64,000 nt of DNA from Neisseria mucosa (GTDB taxonomy: Bacteria; Pseudomonadota; Gammaproteobacteria; Burkholderiales; Neisseriaceae), in assembly GCA_003028315.1 (NCBI GenBank), contig CP028150.1:558001-622000 (forward strand). The letters are read 5' to 3'. Below the pieces are notes generated by a model. The model saw only the letters and a program-made list of their open reading frames with translations, was not told where the DNA came from and ran no database searches. This document shows positions 54,013-63,138 of the stretch, one piece after another. The position numbers and the translations under genes are program-made. The stretch's first letter is position 1, and every line of letters begins with the position of its first letter.

Positions 54013-54710
54013 GCGCGCGCGAAAATATTTTGGCAAAACTGAAAAAAGCCGACGCATTGCCGATGGAAGAGCCTGCGGTTTTTGATTATTACCGTGAAAT
54101 GGGTGTTTCTTGGGACAACGAAGTTGAGCGTCTGAAACATTGGGCTGCCGCTATGCGCGCCGTCAAAACCGAAATTTATTGGGTGACCAAAACCGGCTGG
54201 CCGCAAGTATTCCGTCAAGCAGCCGAAGGCAAAGGTTTGAAAAACATCCTGCTGCCGTTAGCGACCGAACACGGACAAATCGCCCGTGCCGCGCTGGTGG
54301 ACAGCAATATCGAACCGATTGCTTTCGAACGCAAAATCGATACTTGGAAAACCGAGTTCTTCGCAAACATCGATGCAGGCTTCAGCGGCTCGCAATGCGG
54401 CATCGCCCGCACCGGTACACTGATGCTGTTTTCCAGCCCTGAAGAACCTCGTACTTTAAGCCTCGTTCCGCCCGTGCATTTCTGCCTGTTTGATACGGCG
54501 AAGATGTATAACGAATTCCATAATGCCGTCGAAGGTGAAAAACTGGTGGAAAACGGTATGCCGACCAATGTTTTCCTGATTTCCGGCCCGTCCAAAACCG
54601 CAGACATCCAACTGACGCTTGCTTATGGCGCACACGGTCCACGTGATTTGGTCATTCTCGCCATCCTGCCTGACCACATTTCCCCTGCCGATTTGGAGGA
54701 AAATACATGA
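54009..54710 (+). CDS. lutC: Lactate utilisation protein LutC
   Basis: The 233-residue LUD-domain protein starts MSARENILAKLKKADALP. Its domain core is GIARTGTLMLFSSPEEPRTL and a late LISGPSKTADIQLTLAYGAHGP, characteristic of LutC and of the LutB middle region. It overlaps lutA upstream and lutB downstream by four bases each, so the operon order is A-C-B rather than the A-B-C of Bacillus. Confidence 0.92.
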   Translation: MSARENILAKLKKADALPMEEPAVFDYYREMGVSWDNEVERLKHWAAAMRAVKTEIYWVTKTGWPQVFRQAAEGKGLKNILLPLATEHGQIARAALVDSNIEPIAFERKIDTWKTEFFANIDAGFSGSQCGIARTGTLMLFSSPEEPRTLSLVPPVHFCLFDTAKMYNEFHNAVEGEKLVENGMPTNVFLISGPSKTADIQLTLAYGAHGPRDLVILAILPDHISPADLEENT

Positions 54711-56161
54711 CTACGCAAACCATCAAGTTCCACATGAAGCCGGAAACTTTCAAACAAAACGCCGCAATTTCCCTTCAAGACAAGCCTTTGCGTAAGAGTC
54801 TGCGTACCGCGATGGATATGCTGATGACCAAGCGCAAAGCCGTTTTGTCCGACGAAGAAGAGTTGCAAAACCTGCGTGATTTGTGCGAACACGTCCGTCA
54901 GCGTTCATTGTCTAAATTGCCCACCCTGCTGGAGCAATTGGAAGAAAACCTGACTAAGCTGGGCGTGAAAGTACACTGGGCGGAAACGCCGGCCGAAGCC
55001 TGCGAAATCATCCACGACATCATTACTGCCAAAAACGGCAAGCTGATGGTCAAAGGTAAATCCATGGTCAGCGAGGAAATCGAGCTGAACCATTATCTTG
55101 AAGCAAAAGGCATTAAAGCGGTGGAAAGCGACTTGGGAGAGTTTATCGTCCAAATGGCAGGCGAAAAACCGACCCATATCGTGATGCCCGCCATTCACAA
55201 AACCAAAGAACAGGTTAGCGAACTTTTCCACCAAAATCTTGGCACGCCGTTAACAGACGACGTAGACCAACTGACCGGCTTCGCCCGTAAAGCACTGCGC
55301 GATATTTACAGCACTGCCGATGTCGGCTTGAGCGGCGTAAACTTTGCTGTTGCAGAAACTGGTACGCTGTGTCTGGTGGAAAACGAAGGCAACGGTCGCT
55401 TAAGTACCACCGTTCCGCCCGTGCATATCGCCATTACTGGTATTGAAAAAGTTGTAGCCAAGCTGTCGGACGTTCCTCCTTTGTACAGCCTGCTGCCACG
55501 TTCTGCCATCGGTCAGAACATTACCACCTATTTCAACATGATTACCGGCCCACGCCGTAGTGAAGAATTAGACGGCCCGCAGGAAATGCACTTGGTTCTG
55601 CTCGACAACGGCCGCAGCCAAGCCTATGCCGAAGACCAAATGCGCCGCACCTTGCAATGTATCCGTTGTGGCGCGTGTATGAACCATTGTCCGGTTTATA
55701 CCCGTATCGGTGGCGCGGCATACGGCACAACCTATCCCGGCCCTATCGGCGAGATTATTTCTCCGCACCTGTTGGGTCTGGATGCCACCCGCGACCTGCC
55801 GACCGCCTGTACCATGTGTGGTGCGTGTGTAGAAGTTTGTCCGGTGCGTATCCCGATTACCGAGCAAATGCAGCGTCTGCGCGTTGAAGCGCAACGTTCA
55901 CCGTCCGAAGTCGTACCGCATCCTATCCGCGGACAAGGCGCATCGCATACCTTCGGCGAACAAATGGCATGGCGCACATTCAACGGCATTTTCAGCGGCA
56001 GCAAGGCCTACCGCGCCTTCGGTTGGGCAGCCACCAAATTCCGTGCATTGACGCCGAGCAAGCAAATGGGCTGGACGGACAACCGCGTTCCAATGAAACC
56101 TGCCAAGAAAACGCTGCATGAAATGATGGCGGAAAAAATGCGCCAAAAAGAAAAAGCGTAA
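54707..56161 (+). CDS. lutB: L-lactate oxidation iron-sulphur subunit LutB
   Basis: The 484-residue protein has an N-terminal LUD domain (GLSGVNFAVAETGTLCLVEN; LMVKGKSMVSEEIELNHYL). Two ferredoxin-type 4Fe-4S clusters follow: CIRCGACMNHCPVY near residue 317 and CTMCGACVEVCPVRIPI near residue 368. A basic C-terminal tail (KKTLHEMMAEKMRQKEKA) ends it. It passes electrons from lactate oxidation on. A DUS hairpin closes the operon. Confidence 0.93.
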   Translation: MTTQTIKFHMKPETFKQNAAISLQDKPLRKSLRTAMDMLMTKRKAVLSDEEELQNLRDLCEHVRQRSLSKLPTLLEQLEENLTKLGVKVHWAETPAEACEIIHDIITAKNGKLMVKGKSMVSEEIELNHYLEAKGIKAVESDLGEFIVQMAGEKPTHIVMPAIHKTKEQVSELFHQNLGTPLTDDVDQLTGFARKALRDIYSTADVGLSGVNFAVAETGTLCLVENEGNGRLSTTVPPVHIAITGIEKVVAKLSDVPPLYSLLPRSAIGQNITTYFNMITGPRRSEELDGPQEMHLVLLDNGRSQAYAEDQMRRTLQCIRCGACMNHCPVYTRIGGAAYGTTYPGPIGEIISPHLLGLDATRDLPTACTMCGACVEVCPVRIPITEQMQRLRVEAQRSPSEVVPHPIRGQGASHTFGEQMAWRTFNGIFSGSKAYRAFGWAATKFRALTPSKQMGWTDNRVPMKPAKKTLHEMMAEKMRQKEKA

Positions 56162-56236
56162 AGCCGAAATTCATAAGGGTAATGACCCATATCTGAACAT
56201 GATATGTGTCTAAGCTTTTTTCTTGTAAAAGTTATA

Positions 56237-56268
56237 AAGGTCGTCTGAAAAGTATTTCAGACGACCTT
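56237..56268 (+). terminator. DUS hairpin terminator of lutACB
   Basis: AAGGTCGTCTGAAA and TTTCAGACGACCTT with a 4-base loop. Confidence 0.85.
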
Positions 56269-56349
56269 CTGTTTATTGTTGAAGCAAATGCAGGATAAGC
56301 AAATACTGCTTAGTTTTATTACAAAATAGCGGTTCTTTGCCAAACATAA

Positions 56350-56445
56350 TTGGTATAAAATACCAAACTATTTTTATAGGCCGCAGGCAATCATTTCAGC
56401 GTATTTTCAGAATGCGAAGCCTGCCTGTTAGGTACGGCCTTATCA
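56350..56445 (+). promoter_or_regulatory. ilvD promoter palindrome and structured leader
   Basis: TTGGTATAAAATACCAA (56350-56366) is a perfect 7-bp palindrome covering a TATAAA box. Downstream, three nested complementary pairs occur: AGGCCG/CGGCCT (outer), GCAGGC/GCCTGC, and CGTATT/AATGCG (inner, with one G-T). This suggests an operator plus a folded leader just before ilvD; the function is unproven. Confidence 0.45.
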
Positions 56446-56465
56446 TATGAATAAAGGAATGCAAA

Positions 56466-58325
56466 ATGCCAGACTACCGCTCCAAAACCTCCACCCACGG
56501 CCGCAATATGGCGGGTGCACGCGCATTGTGGCGCGCCACCGGCGTGATGGAAACCGACTTCGGCAAGCCCATCATCGCCGTTGCCAACTCGTTCACCCAA
56601 TTCGTGCCCGGACATGTCCACCTGCACAACATGGGCCAACTAGTTGCCCGCGAGATTGAAAAAGCCGGTGCAATCGCCAAAGAATTCAACACCATCGCCA
56701 TCGACGACGGCATCGCCATGGGACACAGCGGCATGCTGTACTCCCTGCCCAGCCGCGATTTGATTGCCGACTCCATCGAATATATGATCAACGCCCACTG
56801 CGCCGACGCGCTGGTGTGCATTTCCAACTGCGACAAAATCACCCCGGGAATGCTGATTGCCGCCATGCGCCTGAACATCCCGACCATCTTCGTTTCCGGC
56901 GGCCCGATGGAAGCGGGCAAGGTCATCGGCGTGGCCAACATCCAGCCCGAACGCCGCTTGGACTTGATTGACGCCATGATTGAATCGGCGGACGACAATG
57001 TCAGCAACCAGCAAGTCGAAGAAGTCGAACAAAACGCCTGCCCAACCTGCGGCTCCTGCTCCGGCATGTTCACCGCCAACTCTATGAACTGCCTGACCGA
57101 AGCGCTCGGTCTGTCCCTGCCCGGCAACGGCTCTTACCTCGCCACCCACGCCGGCCGCAAAGAATTGTTCCTCGAAGCCGGCCGCATGATTGTCGAAATC
57201 ACCAAACGCTATTACGAGCAAGACGACGAAACCGTACTGCCGCGCAGCATCGCCACCAAAAAAGCGTTTGAAAACGCCATGACCATGGACATCGCCATGG
57301 GCGGTTCCACCAACACCATCCTGCATTTGCTCGCCGTCGCCAACGAAGCGGGCGTGGATTTTAAAATGGCCGACATCGACCGCTTAAGCCGCGTCGTGCC
57401 CTGCATCTGCAAAACCGCGCCCAACAACCACGACTACTACATGGAAGACGTGCACCGCGCCGGCGGCATCTTCGCCATTCTGAAAGAACTGGACAAAGCG
57501 GGCAAACTGCACACCGACGTGTACACCATCCACGCGCCGACGCTGAAAGACGCGATTGAAAAATGGGACGTAACCAATCCCGAAAACACCCACGCCATCG
57601 AACGCTTCAAAGCCGCGCCCGGCGGCGTGCGCACCACCCAAGCGTTCTCGCAAAACCGCATGTGGAAAACCCTCGACCTCGACCGCGAAAAGGGCTGCAT
57701 CCGCAACGTCGAACACGCCTACTCGCAAGACGGCGGTTTGGCGGTCTTGTTCGGCAACATCGCCGAGCGCGGCTGCGTGGTGAAAACCGCAGGCGTGGAC
57801 GAGAGCATCCTCAAATTCACCGGCCGCGCCCGCGTGTTTGAAAGCCAGGAAGCCGCCGTCGAAGGCATTTTGGGCAACCAAATCGTCGCCGGCGACATCG
57901 TCATCATCCGCTACGAAGGCCCCAAAGGCGGCCCGGGTATGCAGGAAATGCTGTATCCGACTTCCTACCTGAAATCCAAAGGCCTCGGCAAAGCCTGCGC
58001 CTTGCTGACTGACGGACGCTTCTCCGGCGGCACATCAGGCCTCTCCATTGGCCACGCTTCGCCTGAAGCGGCGGAAGGCGGCGCCATCGGCTTGGTGCAC
58101 GAAGGCGACACGATTGAAATCGACATTCCCAACCGCAGCATCAATCTGAAAGTGTCCGACGAAGAACTCGCAAAACGCCGCGCTGAAATGGAAGCACGCG
58201 GCAGCAAAGCGTGGAAACCGGAAACCCGCGACCGCTACGTCTCCGCCGCCCTGCGCGCCTACGGCGCAATGGCGACTTCCGCCGACAAAGGCGCGGTGCG
58301 CGACGTATCGCAAATCGAGCGTTGA
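56466..58325 (+). CDS. ilvD: Dihydroxy-acid dehydratase
   Basis: The 619-residue Fe-S enzyme makes the 2-keto acid precursors of valine, isoleucine and leucine. It starts MPDYRSKTSTHGRNMAGARA. Cluster and metal ligands sit in CISNCDKITPGMLIAAMRL and CPTCGSCSGMFTANSMNCL; the C-terminal LLTDGRFSGGTSGLSIGHASPEA is invariant in IlvD. Length fits the 4Fe-4S form. It stands alone behind a structured leader and is followed by a Correia element. Confidence 0.97.
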   Translation: MPDYRSKTSTHGRNMAGARALWRATGVMETDFGKPIIAVANSFTQFVPGHVHLHNMGQLVAREIEKAGAIAKEFNTIAIDDGIAMGHSGMLYSLPSRDLIADSIEYMINAHCADALVCISNCDKITPGMLIAAMRLNIPTIFVSGGPMEAGKVIGVANIQPERRLDLIDAMIESADDNVSNQQVEEVEQNACPTCGSCSGMFTANSMNCLTEALGLSLPGNGSYLATHAGRKELFLEAGRMIVEITKRYYEQDDETVLPRSIATKKAFENAMTMDIAMGGSTNTILHLLAVANEAGVDFKMADIDRLSRVVPCICKTAPNNHDYYMEDVHRAGGIFAILKELDKAGKLHTDVYTIHAPTLKDAIEKWDVTNPENTHAIERFKAAPGGVRTTQAFSQNRMWKTLDLDREKGCIRNVEHAYSQDGGLAVLFGNIAERGCVVKTAGVDESILKFTGRARVFESQEAAVEGILGNQIVAGDIVIIRYEGPKGGPGMQEMLYPTSYLKSKGLGKACALLTDGRFSGGTSGLSIGHASPEAAEGGAIGLVHEGDTIEIDIPNRSINLKVSDEELAKRRAEMEARGSKAWKPETRDRYVSAALRAYGAMATSADKGAVRDVSQIER

Positions 58326-58430
58326 TTCGGTATATTACGGGCAGGAGGCCATCGGAAACGCTCCTGCCCTTTTTCTGTTTGAATCAATGTTTACGGCGAA
58401 ACCGTATCCATGACTTATCTCTCAGCGATT

Positions 58431-58537
58431 TATAGTGGATTAAATTTAAATCAGGACAAGGCGACGAAGCCGCAGACAGTACAGATAGTACGGTAAGGCG
58501 AGGCAACGCCGTACTGGTTTAAAGTTAATCCACTATA
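58431..58537. repeat. Correia element, short (107-bp) form
   Basis: Ends TATAGTGGATTAA and TTAATCCACTATA are perfect inverses, with TA at the borders. The interior (GGACAAGGCGACGAAGCCGC and GCGAGGCAACGCCGTACTGG) is the classical neisserial Correia sequence. The central portion of the full-size form is missing. Such repeats can carry promoters or be cut by RNase III. Confidence 0.92.
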
Positions 58538-58623
58538 TTTTATTGCTTGTATCGGTTGAAAAAGTTTCAAGCGGGTATCTGATGGAAAATTAGGCAAAAG
58601 GCTGCGAAACTTTGATACCCATA

Positions 58624-58663
58624 TGTCAGGTCGTCTGAAACCCGTTTTTCAGACGACCTGACA
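58624..58663. repeat. DUS perfect 17-bp inverted repeat before ispF
   Basis: TGTCAGGTCGTCTGAAA and its exact complement, 6-base loop, ending 18 bases before the ispF ATG. Its closeness suggests an effect on ispF expression as well as termination. Confidence 0.8.
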
Positions 58664-58681
58664 TTGAAAAAAGGACAAAAC

Positions 58682-59161
58682 ATGAATATCCGCATCGGAC
58701 AAGGCTACGATGTCCACCAACTCGTCGAAGGCCGCGATTTGATTCTCGGCGGCGTAAAGATCCCGTTTGAAAAAGGCCTGCTCGGTCATTCCGATGCCGA
58801 CGCGCTGTTGCACGCGATTACTGATGCTTTACTTGGCGCGGCGGGCTTGGGCGACATCGGCAGCCATTTCCCTGATACCGCCGCCGAGTTTAAAGATGCC
58901 GACAGCCGCGTATTGTTGCGCGAAGCGTATCAAAGCGTGCAGGCATTGGGCTGGTGCATTGTGAACGTGGACACAACCATCATCGCACAAAAGCCCAAAC
59001 TCGCGCCGCACATTCCAGCCATGCGCGCCAACATTGCCGCCGATTTGGGCATTCAGACGGCCTGTGTCAATATCAAAGGCAAAACCAACGAAAAACTCGG
59101 CTATCTGGGGCGCATGGAAGCCATCGAGGCGCAGGCGGCGGTGTTGCTGGAAAAAGCGTAA
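58682..59161 (+). CDS. ispF: 2-C-methyl-D-erythritol 2,4-cyclodiphosphate synthase
   Basis: The 159-residue trimeric zinc enzyme cyclises CDP-methylerythritol phosphate in isoprenoid synthesis. It has RIGQGYDVHQLVEG (Asp-x-His zinc ligands), LLGHSDADALLHAITDALLG and GDIGSHFPDT, all IspF hallmarks, and ends NEKLGYLGRMEAIEAQAAVL. ATG 58682 follows AAAGGACA. The pathway neighbour ispD is at 24289. Confidence 0.97.
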   Translation: MNIRIGQGYDVHQLVEGRDLILGGVKIPFEKGLLGHSDADALLHAITDALLGAAGLGDIGSHFPDTAAEFKDADSRVLLREAYQSVQALGWCIVNVDTTIIAQKPKLAPHIPAMRANIAADLGIQTACVNIKGKTNEKLGYLGRMEAIEAQAAVLLEKA

Positions 59162-59231
59162 GCAGGCAAGCACAAATGGCATGAAAATGTTAACATATGC
59201 CCATCAACCGACATCCCATTAAGGAGAACTC

Positions 59232-59903
59232 ATGGCTACTCAAGACGAATTGAAGCGCATTGCCGCCGAGAAAGCGGTGGAATTCGTACCCGAAAACGAA
59301 TACATCGGCATCGGCTCCGGCTCGACCGTGAATATGTTTATCGAAGCGTTGGGCAAAAGCGGCAAAAAAATCAAAGGCGCGGTTTCGACTTCTAAAAAGT
59401 CCAGCGAACTGATGGCGCAATACGACATCCCCGAAGTATCACTGAATGATGTGATGGGGCTGGCTGTCTATGTTGACGGTGCGGACGAAGTGAACCATAT
59501 GCTGCAAATGATTAAAGGCGGCGGCGGCGCGCATTTAAACGAAAAAGTTGTCGCCAGCGCGTCCGACAAATTCATCTGTATCGCCGACGAGAGCAAATAT
59601 GTTTCGCGTTTGGGAAAATTCCCGCTGCCCGTAGAAGTGTTGCCCGGCGCACGTTCGCTGGTGTCCCGCAAACTTTTGGCAATGGGCGGACAGCCAGAAT
59701 TGCGCCTGAACTACACCACCTTCCACGGCAACCAAATCATTGATGTCTATGACTTGCATATTGACCGTCCGCTGACTATGGAAGATGAAATCAACCGCAT
59801 CACCGGCGTTCTCGAAAACGGCATCTTCGCCCGCAACGCTGCGGATGTGTTGATATTGGGTACAGAGCAGGGCGCCAAAGTCATCAAACCCGGACAAAAT
59901 TAA
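59232..59903 (+). CDS. rpiA: Ribose-5-phosphate isomerase A
   Basis: The 223-residue enzyme interconverts ribose- and ribulose-5-phosphate. IGIGSGSTVNMFIEALGKSG binds phosphate, YVDGADEVNHMLQMIKGGGG has the catalytic Asp and Lys region, and KFPLPVEVLPGARSLVSRKL follows. Length is typical. AAGGAGAA precedes the ATG. A DUS hairpin follows. Confidence 0.97.
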   Translation: MATQDELKRIAAEKAVEFVPENEYIGIGSGSTVNMFIEALGKSGKKIKGAVSTSKKSSELMAQYDIPEVSLNDVMGLAVYVDGADEVNHMLQMIKGGGGAHLNEKVVASASDKFICIADESKYVSRLGKFPLPVEVLPGARSLVSRKLLAMGGQPELRLNYTTFHGNQIIDVYDLHIDRPLTMEDEINRITGVLENGIFARNAADVLILGTEQGAKVIKPGQN

Positions 59904-59918
59904 AGGCAATAAACAGCG

Positions 59919-59958
59919 AAGGTCGTCTGAAAACCAATTTCGGTTTTCAGACGACCTT
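59919..59958 (+). terminator. DUS hairpin terminator of rpiA
   Basis: AAGGTCGTCTGAAAACC and its complement (GGTTTTCAGACGACCTT), 6-base loop. Confidence 0.85.
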
Positions 59959-59972
59959 ATCATTCTCAAATT

Positions 59973-60695
59973 ATGAAGACCACTACCATGCTCAAATGGC
60001 TGCCCGTTTTCCTGTCTGTATTGGGCGCATTGGGTTACAGCTCACGCGATACCGAACTTGTTCAATCAGGCGTTCAGATTGTTTCCGATATTACAGACAG
60101 CCGTCATTTCGGCTTAGAGGCCGTCGGTGCGCTACTGACCGATACAATCAGGCCAAAGTCGTCTGAAAACGAAGTGGACAAGACTGGCATACATAAAAAA
60201 GCCCCCTATACTTATCACGGAAAAATCATCAAAATCCACGACGGTGATACCCTTCATGTCATCGACGGAGACGGTGCAAAACACAAAATCCGCATGGCGT
60301 ATATCGACGCGCCCGAAATCAATCAGGCATACGGCACACGTTCGTGCGACAACCTTATTGCCGCGGCTGACGGCAAAAAAGTGAAAGTACGCGTATTCGA
60401 AAAAGACCGCTACCAACGCGAAGTTGCGCAGGTATCCGTTGGGACAACCGATTTGAACCTTATGCAGCTGCGCGACGGCGCGGCATGGCATTACGACAGC
60501 TATGCCAAAAAACAGCAAAACAAAACCGCCTATACCGATTACGCTGCCGCCCAAAAGCAGGCAAAACAAAAACGTAAAGGTTTGTGGGGCGGTAAAAATC
60601 CGCAAGCTCCGTGGGATTTCCGAAGGGAGGAACGCGAAGCGCAAGAAGGACGCGGAAACTCAAAATTGGAAGAAAACTGGTTGGGGATTTGGTAA
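59973..60695 (+). CDS. Secreted staphylococcal-nuclease-like (thermonuclease) protein
   Basis: The 240-residue protein has an N-terminal signal or anchor (MLKWLPVFLSVLGALGYS). A spacer to about residue 75 contains a DUS-encoded RPKSSENE. The SNase domain runs ~78-200: KIIKIHDGDTLHVIDGDGA, the first catalytic Arg in KIRMAYIDAPEINQ, the Glu/Arg of VRVFEKDRYQREVAQV, and KRKGLWGGKNPQAPW, its closing motif. It should hydrolyse DNA or RNA in the periplasm or outside. Tail residues are charged (FRREEREAQEGRG). Confidence 0.88.
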   Translation: MKTTTMLKWLPVFLSVLGALGYSSRDTELVQSGVQIVSDITDSRHFGLEAVGALLTDTIRPKSSENEVDKTGIHKKAPYTYHGKIIKIHDGDTLHVIDGDGAKHKIRMAYIDAPEINQAYGTRSCDNLIAAADGKKVKVRVFEKDRYQREVAQVSVGTTDLNLMQLRDGAAWHYDSYAKKQQNKTAYTDYAAAQKQAKQKRKGLWGGKNPQAPWDFRREEREAQEGRGNSKLEENWLGIW

Positions 60696-60708
60696 GAAGG
60701 AAATATAA

Positions 60709-60747
60709 GCAAGAGGTCGTCTGAAAACTTTTCAGACGACCTCTTGC
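60709..60747. terminator. DUS hairpin between the nuclease gene and uvrC
   Basis: Long stem GCAAGAGGTCGTCTGAAAA and complement with a 1-base loop; serves both convergent genes. Confidence 0.85.
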
Positions 60748-60764
60748 TTTATTCATCCCATCGT

Positions 60765-62600
60765 TTAATGCAGATGCTCGTAAATGGTTTCCGCCAATGC
60801 CTTGCTGATGCCTTCGACTTGTTCCAAATCTTCTTTGCTGGCGGCAACGACGCCGCGCAGGCCGCCGAAGCGGGTGAGCAGGGCTTGGCGGCGTTTGCTG
60901 CCTACGCCGGGGATGTCGCTGAGGGACGAGGTAACGCGGGCTTTGTCGCGTTTTTTGCGGTGGCCTGTGATGGCGAAGCGGTGCGATTCGTCGCGCACGG
61001 TTTGCAGGAGGTGCAGGGCGGGGCTGTTGGGCGGCAGGCGGAAGGTTTCGCCGGTGAACGGGAGGATGAGTTCTTCCATGCCGGCTTTGCGTTCGGGGCC
61101 TTTGGCGATGCCGACCAAGGGGATGTGCAGCCCGAGTTCTTCCCATACGGATACGGCGATGCCGATTTGTCCTTTGCCGCCGTCAATCAATACGACATCC
61201 GGCCATTTGACGGCCTCGCCGTTGGCTTCGGCCTCCTGCATTTTGCCATAGCGGCGGGTGAGGACTTCGCGCATGGCGGCGTAGTCGTCGCCGGGTTTGG
61301 CGGTGGTGATGTTGTAGCGGCGGTATTGCGAGGGTTGGATGTTTTGTTCGTCGTACACGACGCAGGAAGCGATGGTGGCTTCGCCTTGAGTGTGGCTGAT
61401 GTCGAAGCATTCGAGGCGGTTGAGGTCGTCTGAATTCATGTTCAGGATTTTTGCCAACTCGTCGATGCGGTGTTGCTGGCTGCTTTGTTGCAGGCGGCGT
61501 TGGGTAATCGCCATTTGTGCGTTTTGTTCCGCCATTTTCAGCCAGACTTTGCGTTCGCCTATGGTTTTGGTCACGAACTGCATTTGTTTGCCGTGCTCGC
61601 CCTCCAAGGCTTCTTTTAATGCGTCGGGGACGGGGAAGTTGCTGATGATGATGTCGGGCTTGCTTTTACCCAGATAGTGTTGGGCGACGAAGGCTTCGGC
61701 GTAATCTTGCCCGTTCGGTTCGGGGTCGTTTTTGGTGTCGGGGAAGAAGCTTTTGTCGCCGACATGCCGCCCGCCGCGTATGCTGACCCAGTGTACGCAG
61801 ACGAGGCCGTCTGAAACGGCGAGCGCAAGCAGGTCTATGTCGTTGGGATTGTTCGGGTTTTTGCTGTCGATGAACTGATTGCTCTGCATGATGCCGAGCG
61901 CTTGGATTTGGTCGCGGTAGCGGGCGGCTTCTTCAAATTGCAGGTTGGCGGCGGCGGTCTGCATTTTGTGTTGCAGGGTGCGGGTCAGTTCGTCGGTTTT
62001 GCCGTTGAGGAAGGTAGCAGCTTGGCGCACGCTGTCGCGGTAGTCTTCTTCGCTGATGTGGCCGACGCAGGGCGCGGTGCAGCGTTTGATTTGGTACAGC
62101 AGGCAAGGGCGGTCGCGGTGTTCGAACACGCTGTCTTCGCAGGTACGCAGCATGAAGACTTTTTGCAGGACTTGTATGCTGTCGCGCACGGCGTTGCTGT
62201 TGGGATAGGGGCCGAAGTATTGGTTGGGCTTTTTCAGTGTGCCGCGGTAATACGCCATCTGCGGATATTGATGCCCGCTGAGCATGAGGTAGGGATAGCT
62301 TTTGTCGTCGCGGAAAAGGATATTGTATTTGGGCGACAGGGCTTTGATGAAGTTGTTTTCGAGAATCAGGGCTTCGGCTTCGGAGCGGGTGATGGTGGTT
62401 TCGATGTGGTGAACCTGTTTCACCATCAACGCGATGCGCGGGGAATGGTCGTTTTTCTGGAAATAACCGGACACGCGCCGCTTGAGGTTGACGGCTTTGC
62501 CGACGTATAAAACGTTGCCGCCTTCGTCGAAAAAACGGTATACGCCGGGCAGGTTGGGCAGGTTTTTGAGGAATAGGGGGATGTCGAAGTCCGTGGTCAT
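60765..62600 (-). CDS. uvrC: Excinuclease ABC subunit C
   Basis: The 611-residue nuclease makes both incisions in nucleotide excision repair. The GIY-YIG domain (LPGVYRFFDEGGNVLYVGKA, residues ~17-36), a UvrB-binding UVR segment near residue 205 (LQHKMQTAAANLQFEEAARYRDQ) and the RNase H-like 5' nuclease domain (ECFDISHTQGEATIASCVVY; VVLIDGGKGQIGIAVSVW) are in order. C-terminal helix-hairpin-helix repeats (LSDIPGVGSKRRQALLTRFG) follow. Length is normal. Confidence 0.97.
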   Translation of the reverse strand: MTTDFDIPLFLKNLPNLPGVYRFFDEGGNVLYVGKAVNLKRRVSGYFQKNDHSPRIALMVKQVHHIETTITRSEAEALILENNFIKALSPKYNILFRDDKSYPYLMLSGHQYPQMAYYRGTLKKPNQYFGPYPNSNAVRDSIQVLQKVFMLRTCEDSVFEHRDRPCLLYQIKRCTAPCVGHISEEDYRDSVRQAATFLNGKTDELTRTLQHKMQTAAANLQFEEAARYRDQIQALGIMQSNQFIDSKNPNNPNDIDLLALAVSDGLVCVHWVSIRGGRHVGDKSFFPDTKNDPEPNGQDYAEAFVAQHYLGKSKPDIIISNFPVPDALKEALEGEHGKQMQFVTKTIGERKVWLKMAEQNAQMAITQRRLQQSSQQHRIDELAKILNMNSDDLNRLECFDISHTQGEATIASCVVYDEQNIQPSQYRRYNITTAKPGDDYAAMREVLTRRYGKMQEAEANGEAVKWPDVVLIDGGKGQIGIAVSVWEELGLHIPLVGIAKGPERKAGMEELILPFTGETFRLPPNSPALHLLQTVRDESHRFAITGHRKKRDKARVTSSLSDIPGVGSKRRQALLTRFGGLRGVVAASKEDLEQVEGISKALAETIYEHLH

Positions 62601-62668
62601 GGGGCGGGTGGTAGTATAGGGGCTGGAAAGTCGGAATTATAGGGGAAACTATATTTCAGGAATATAAC

Positions 62669-62725
62669 AAAAGGTCGTCTGAAAACAGGTTTTCTCAAAT
62701 AGAAACCCGTTTTCAGACGACCTTT
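62669..62725. terminator. DUS inverted pair upstream of uvrC
   Basis: AAAAGGTCGTCTGAAAAC and its near complement, about 20-base loop, ends 13 bases after the stop of the 62739 gene; likely terminates that gene. Confidence 0.75.
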
Positions 62726-62738
62726 ACCGATATGATTG

Positions 62739-63059
62739 TTAACGGCGGAATTTGCCTTGATCGAAATCATCAAATGCTTCGTAAGCGGCGCGGCATTGGA
62801 TGCGTTGTTCTTTATAGGGTAGCTGACGGAAAGCTTTGCGGGCTTTTCGGTTTTCTTTCAATTCGGCACGGTTGCCTTTGTATTTGTACCATGCAGCGCG
62901 GCGGTCGAGGTGCTTTTTGCAGACGGGATGCAGTTTGCCATGTTCGGCTTGAGTTCGCGGATGGTGGCGTTTATGGGTATCTGCATCGGCAGTTTGGGCG
63001 GAAAAACCCAGTATCAGTGCAATGGACAAAGTAGAAAGCAAGCCTTTTTTGATTAACAT
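62739..63059 (-). CDS. Small basic exported protein, unknown
   Basis: The 106-residue protein has a signal peptide (MLIKKGLLSTLSIALILGFS, cleavage near ADA) and a strongly basic mature part (THKRHHPRTQAEHGKLHPVC ... KKHLDRRAAWYKYKGNRAEL). Two Cys in the mature part (HPVCKKH and RIQCRAAY) might form a disulphide. No family recognised. A good Shine-Dalgarno (AGGAGG) precedes the ATG. Confidence 0.7.
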   Translation of the reverse strand: MLIKKGLLSTLSIALILGFSAQTADADTHKRHHPRTQAEHGKLHPVCKKHLDRRAAWYKYKGNRAELKENRKARKAFRQLPYKEQRIQCRAAYEAFDDFDQGKFRR

Positions 63060-63138
63060 GATGACCTCCTGTTTGTAGGATTGAATGAGTACTTTGCAAA
63101 ATTGAAATCTATAAAACAGGTGCTCAGAGATTTACGGC

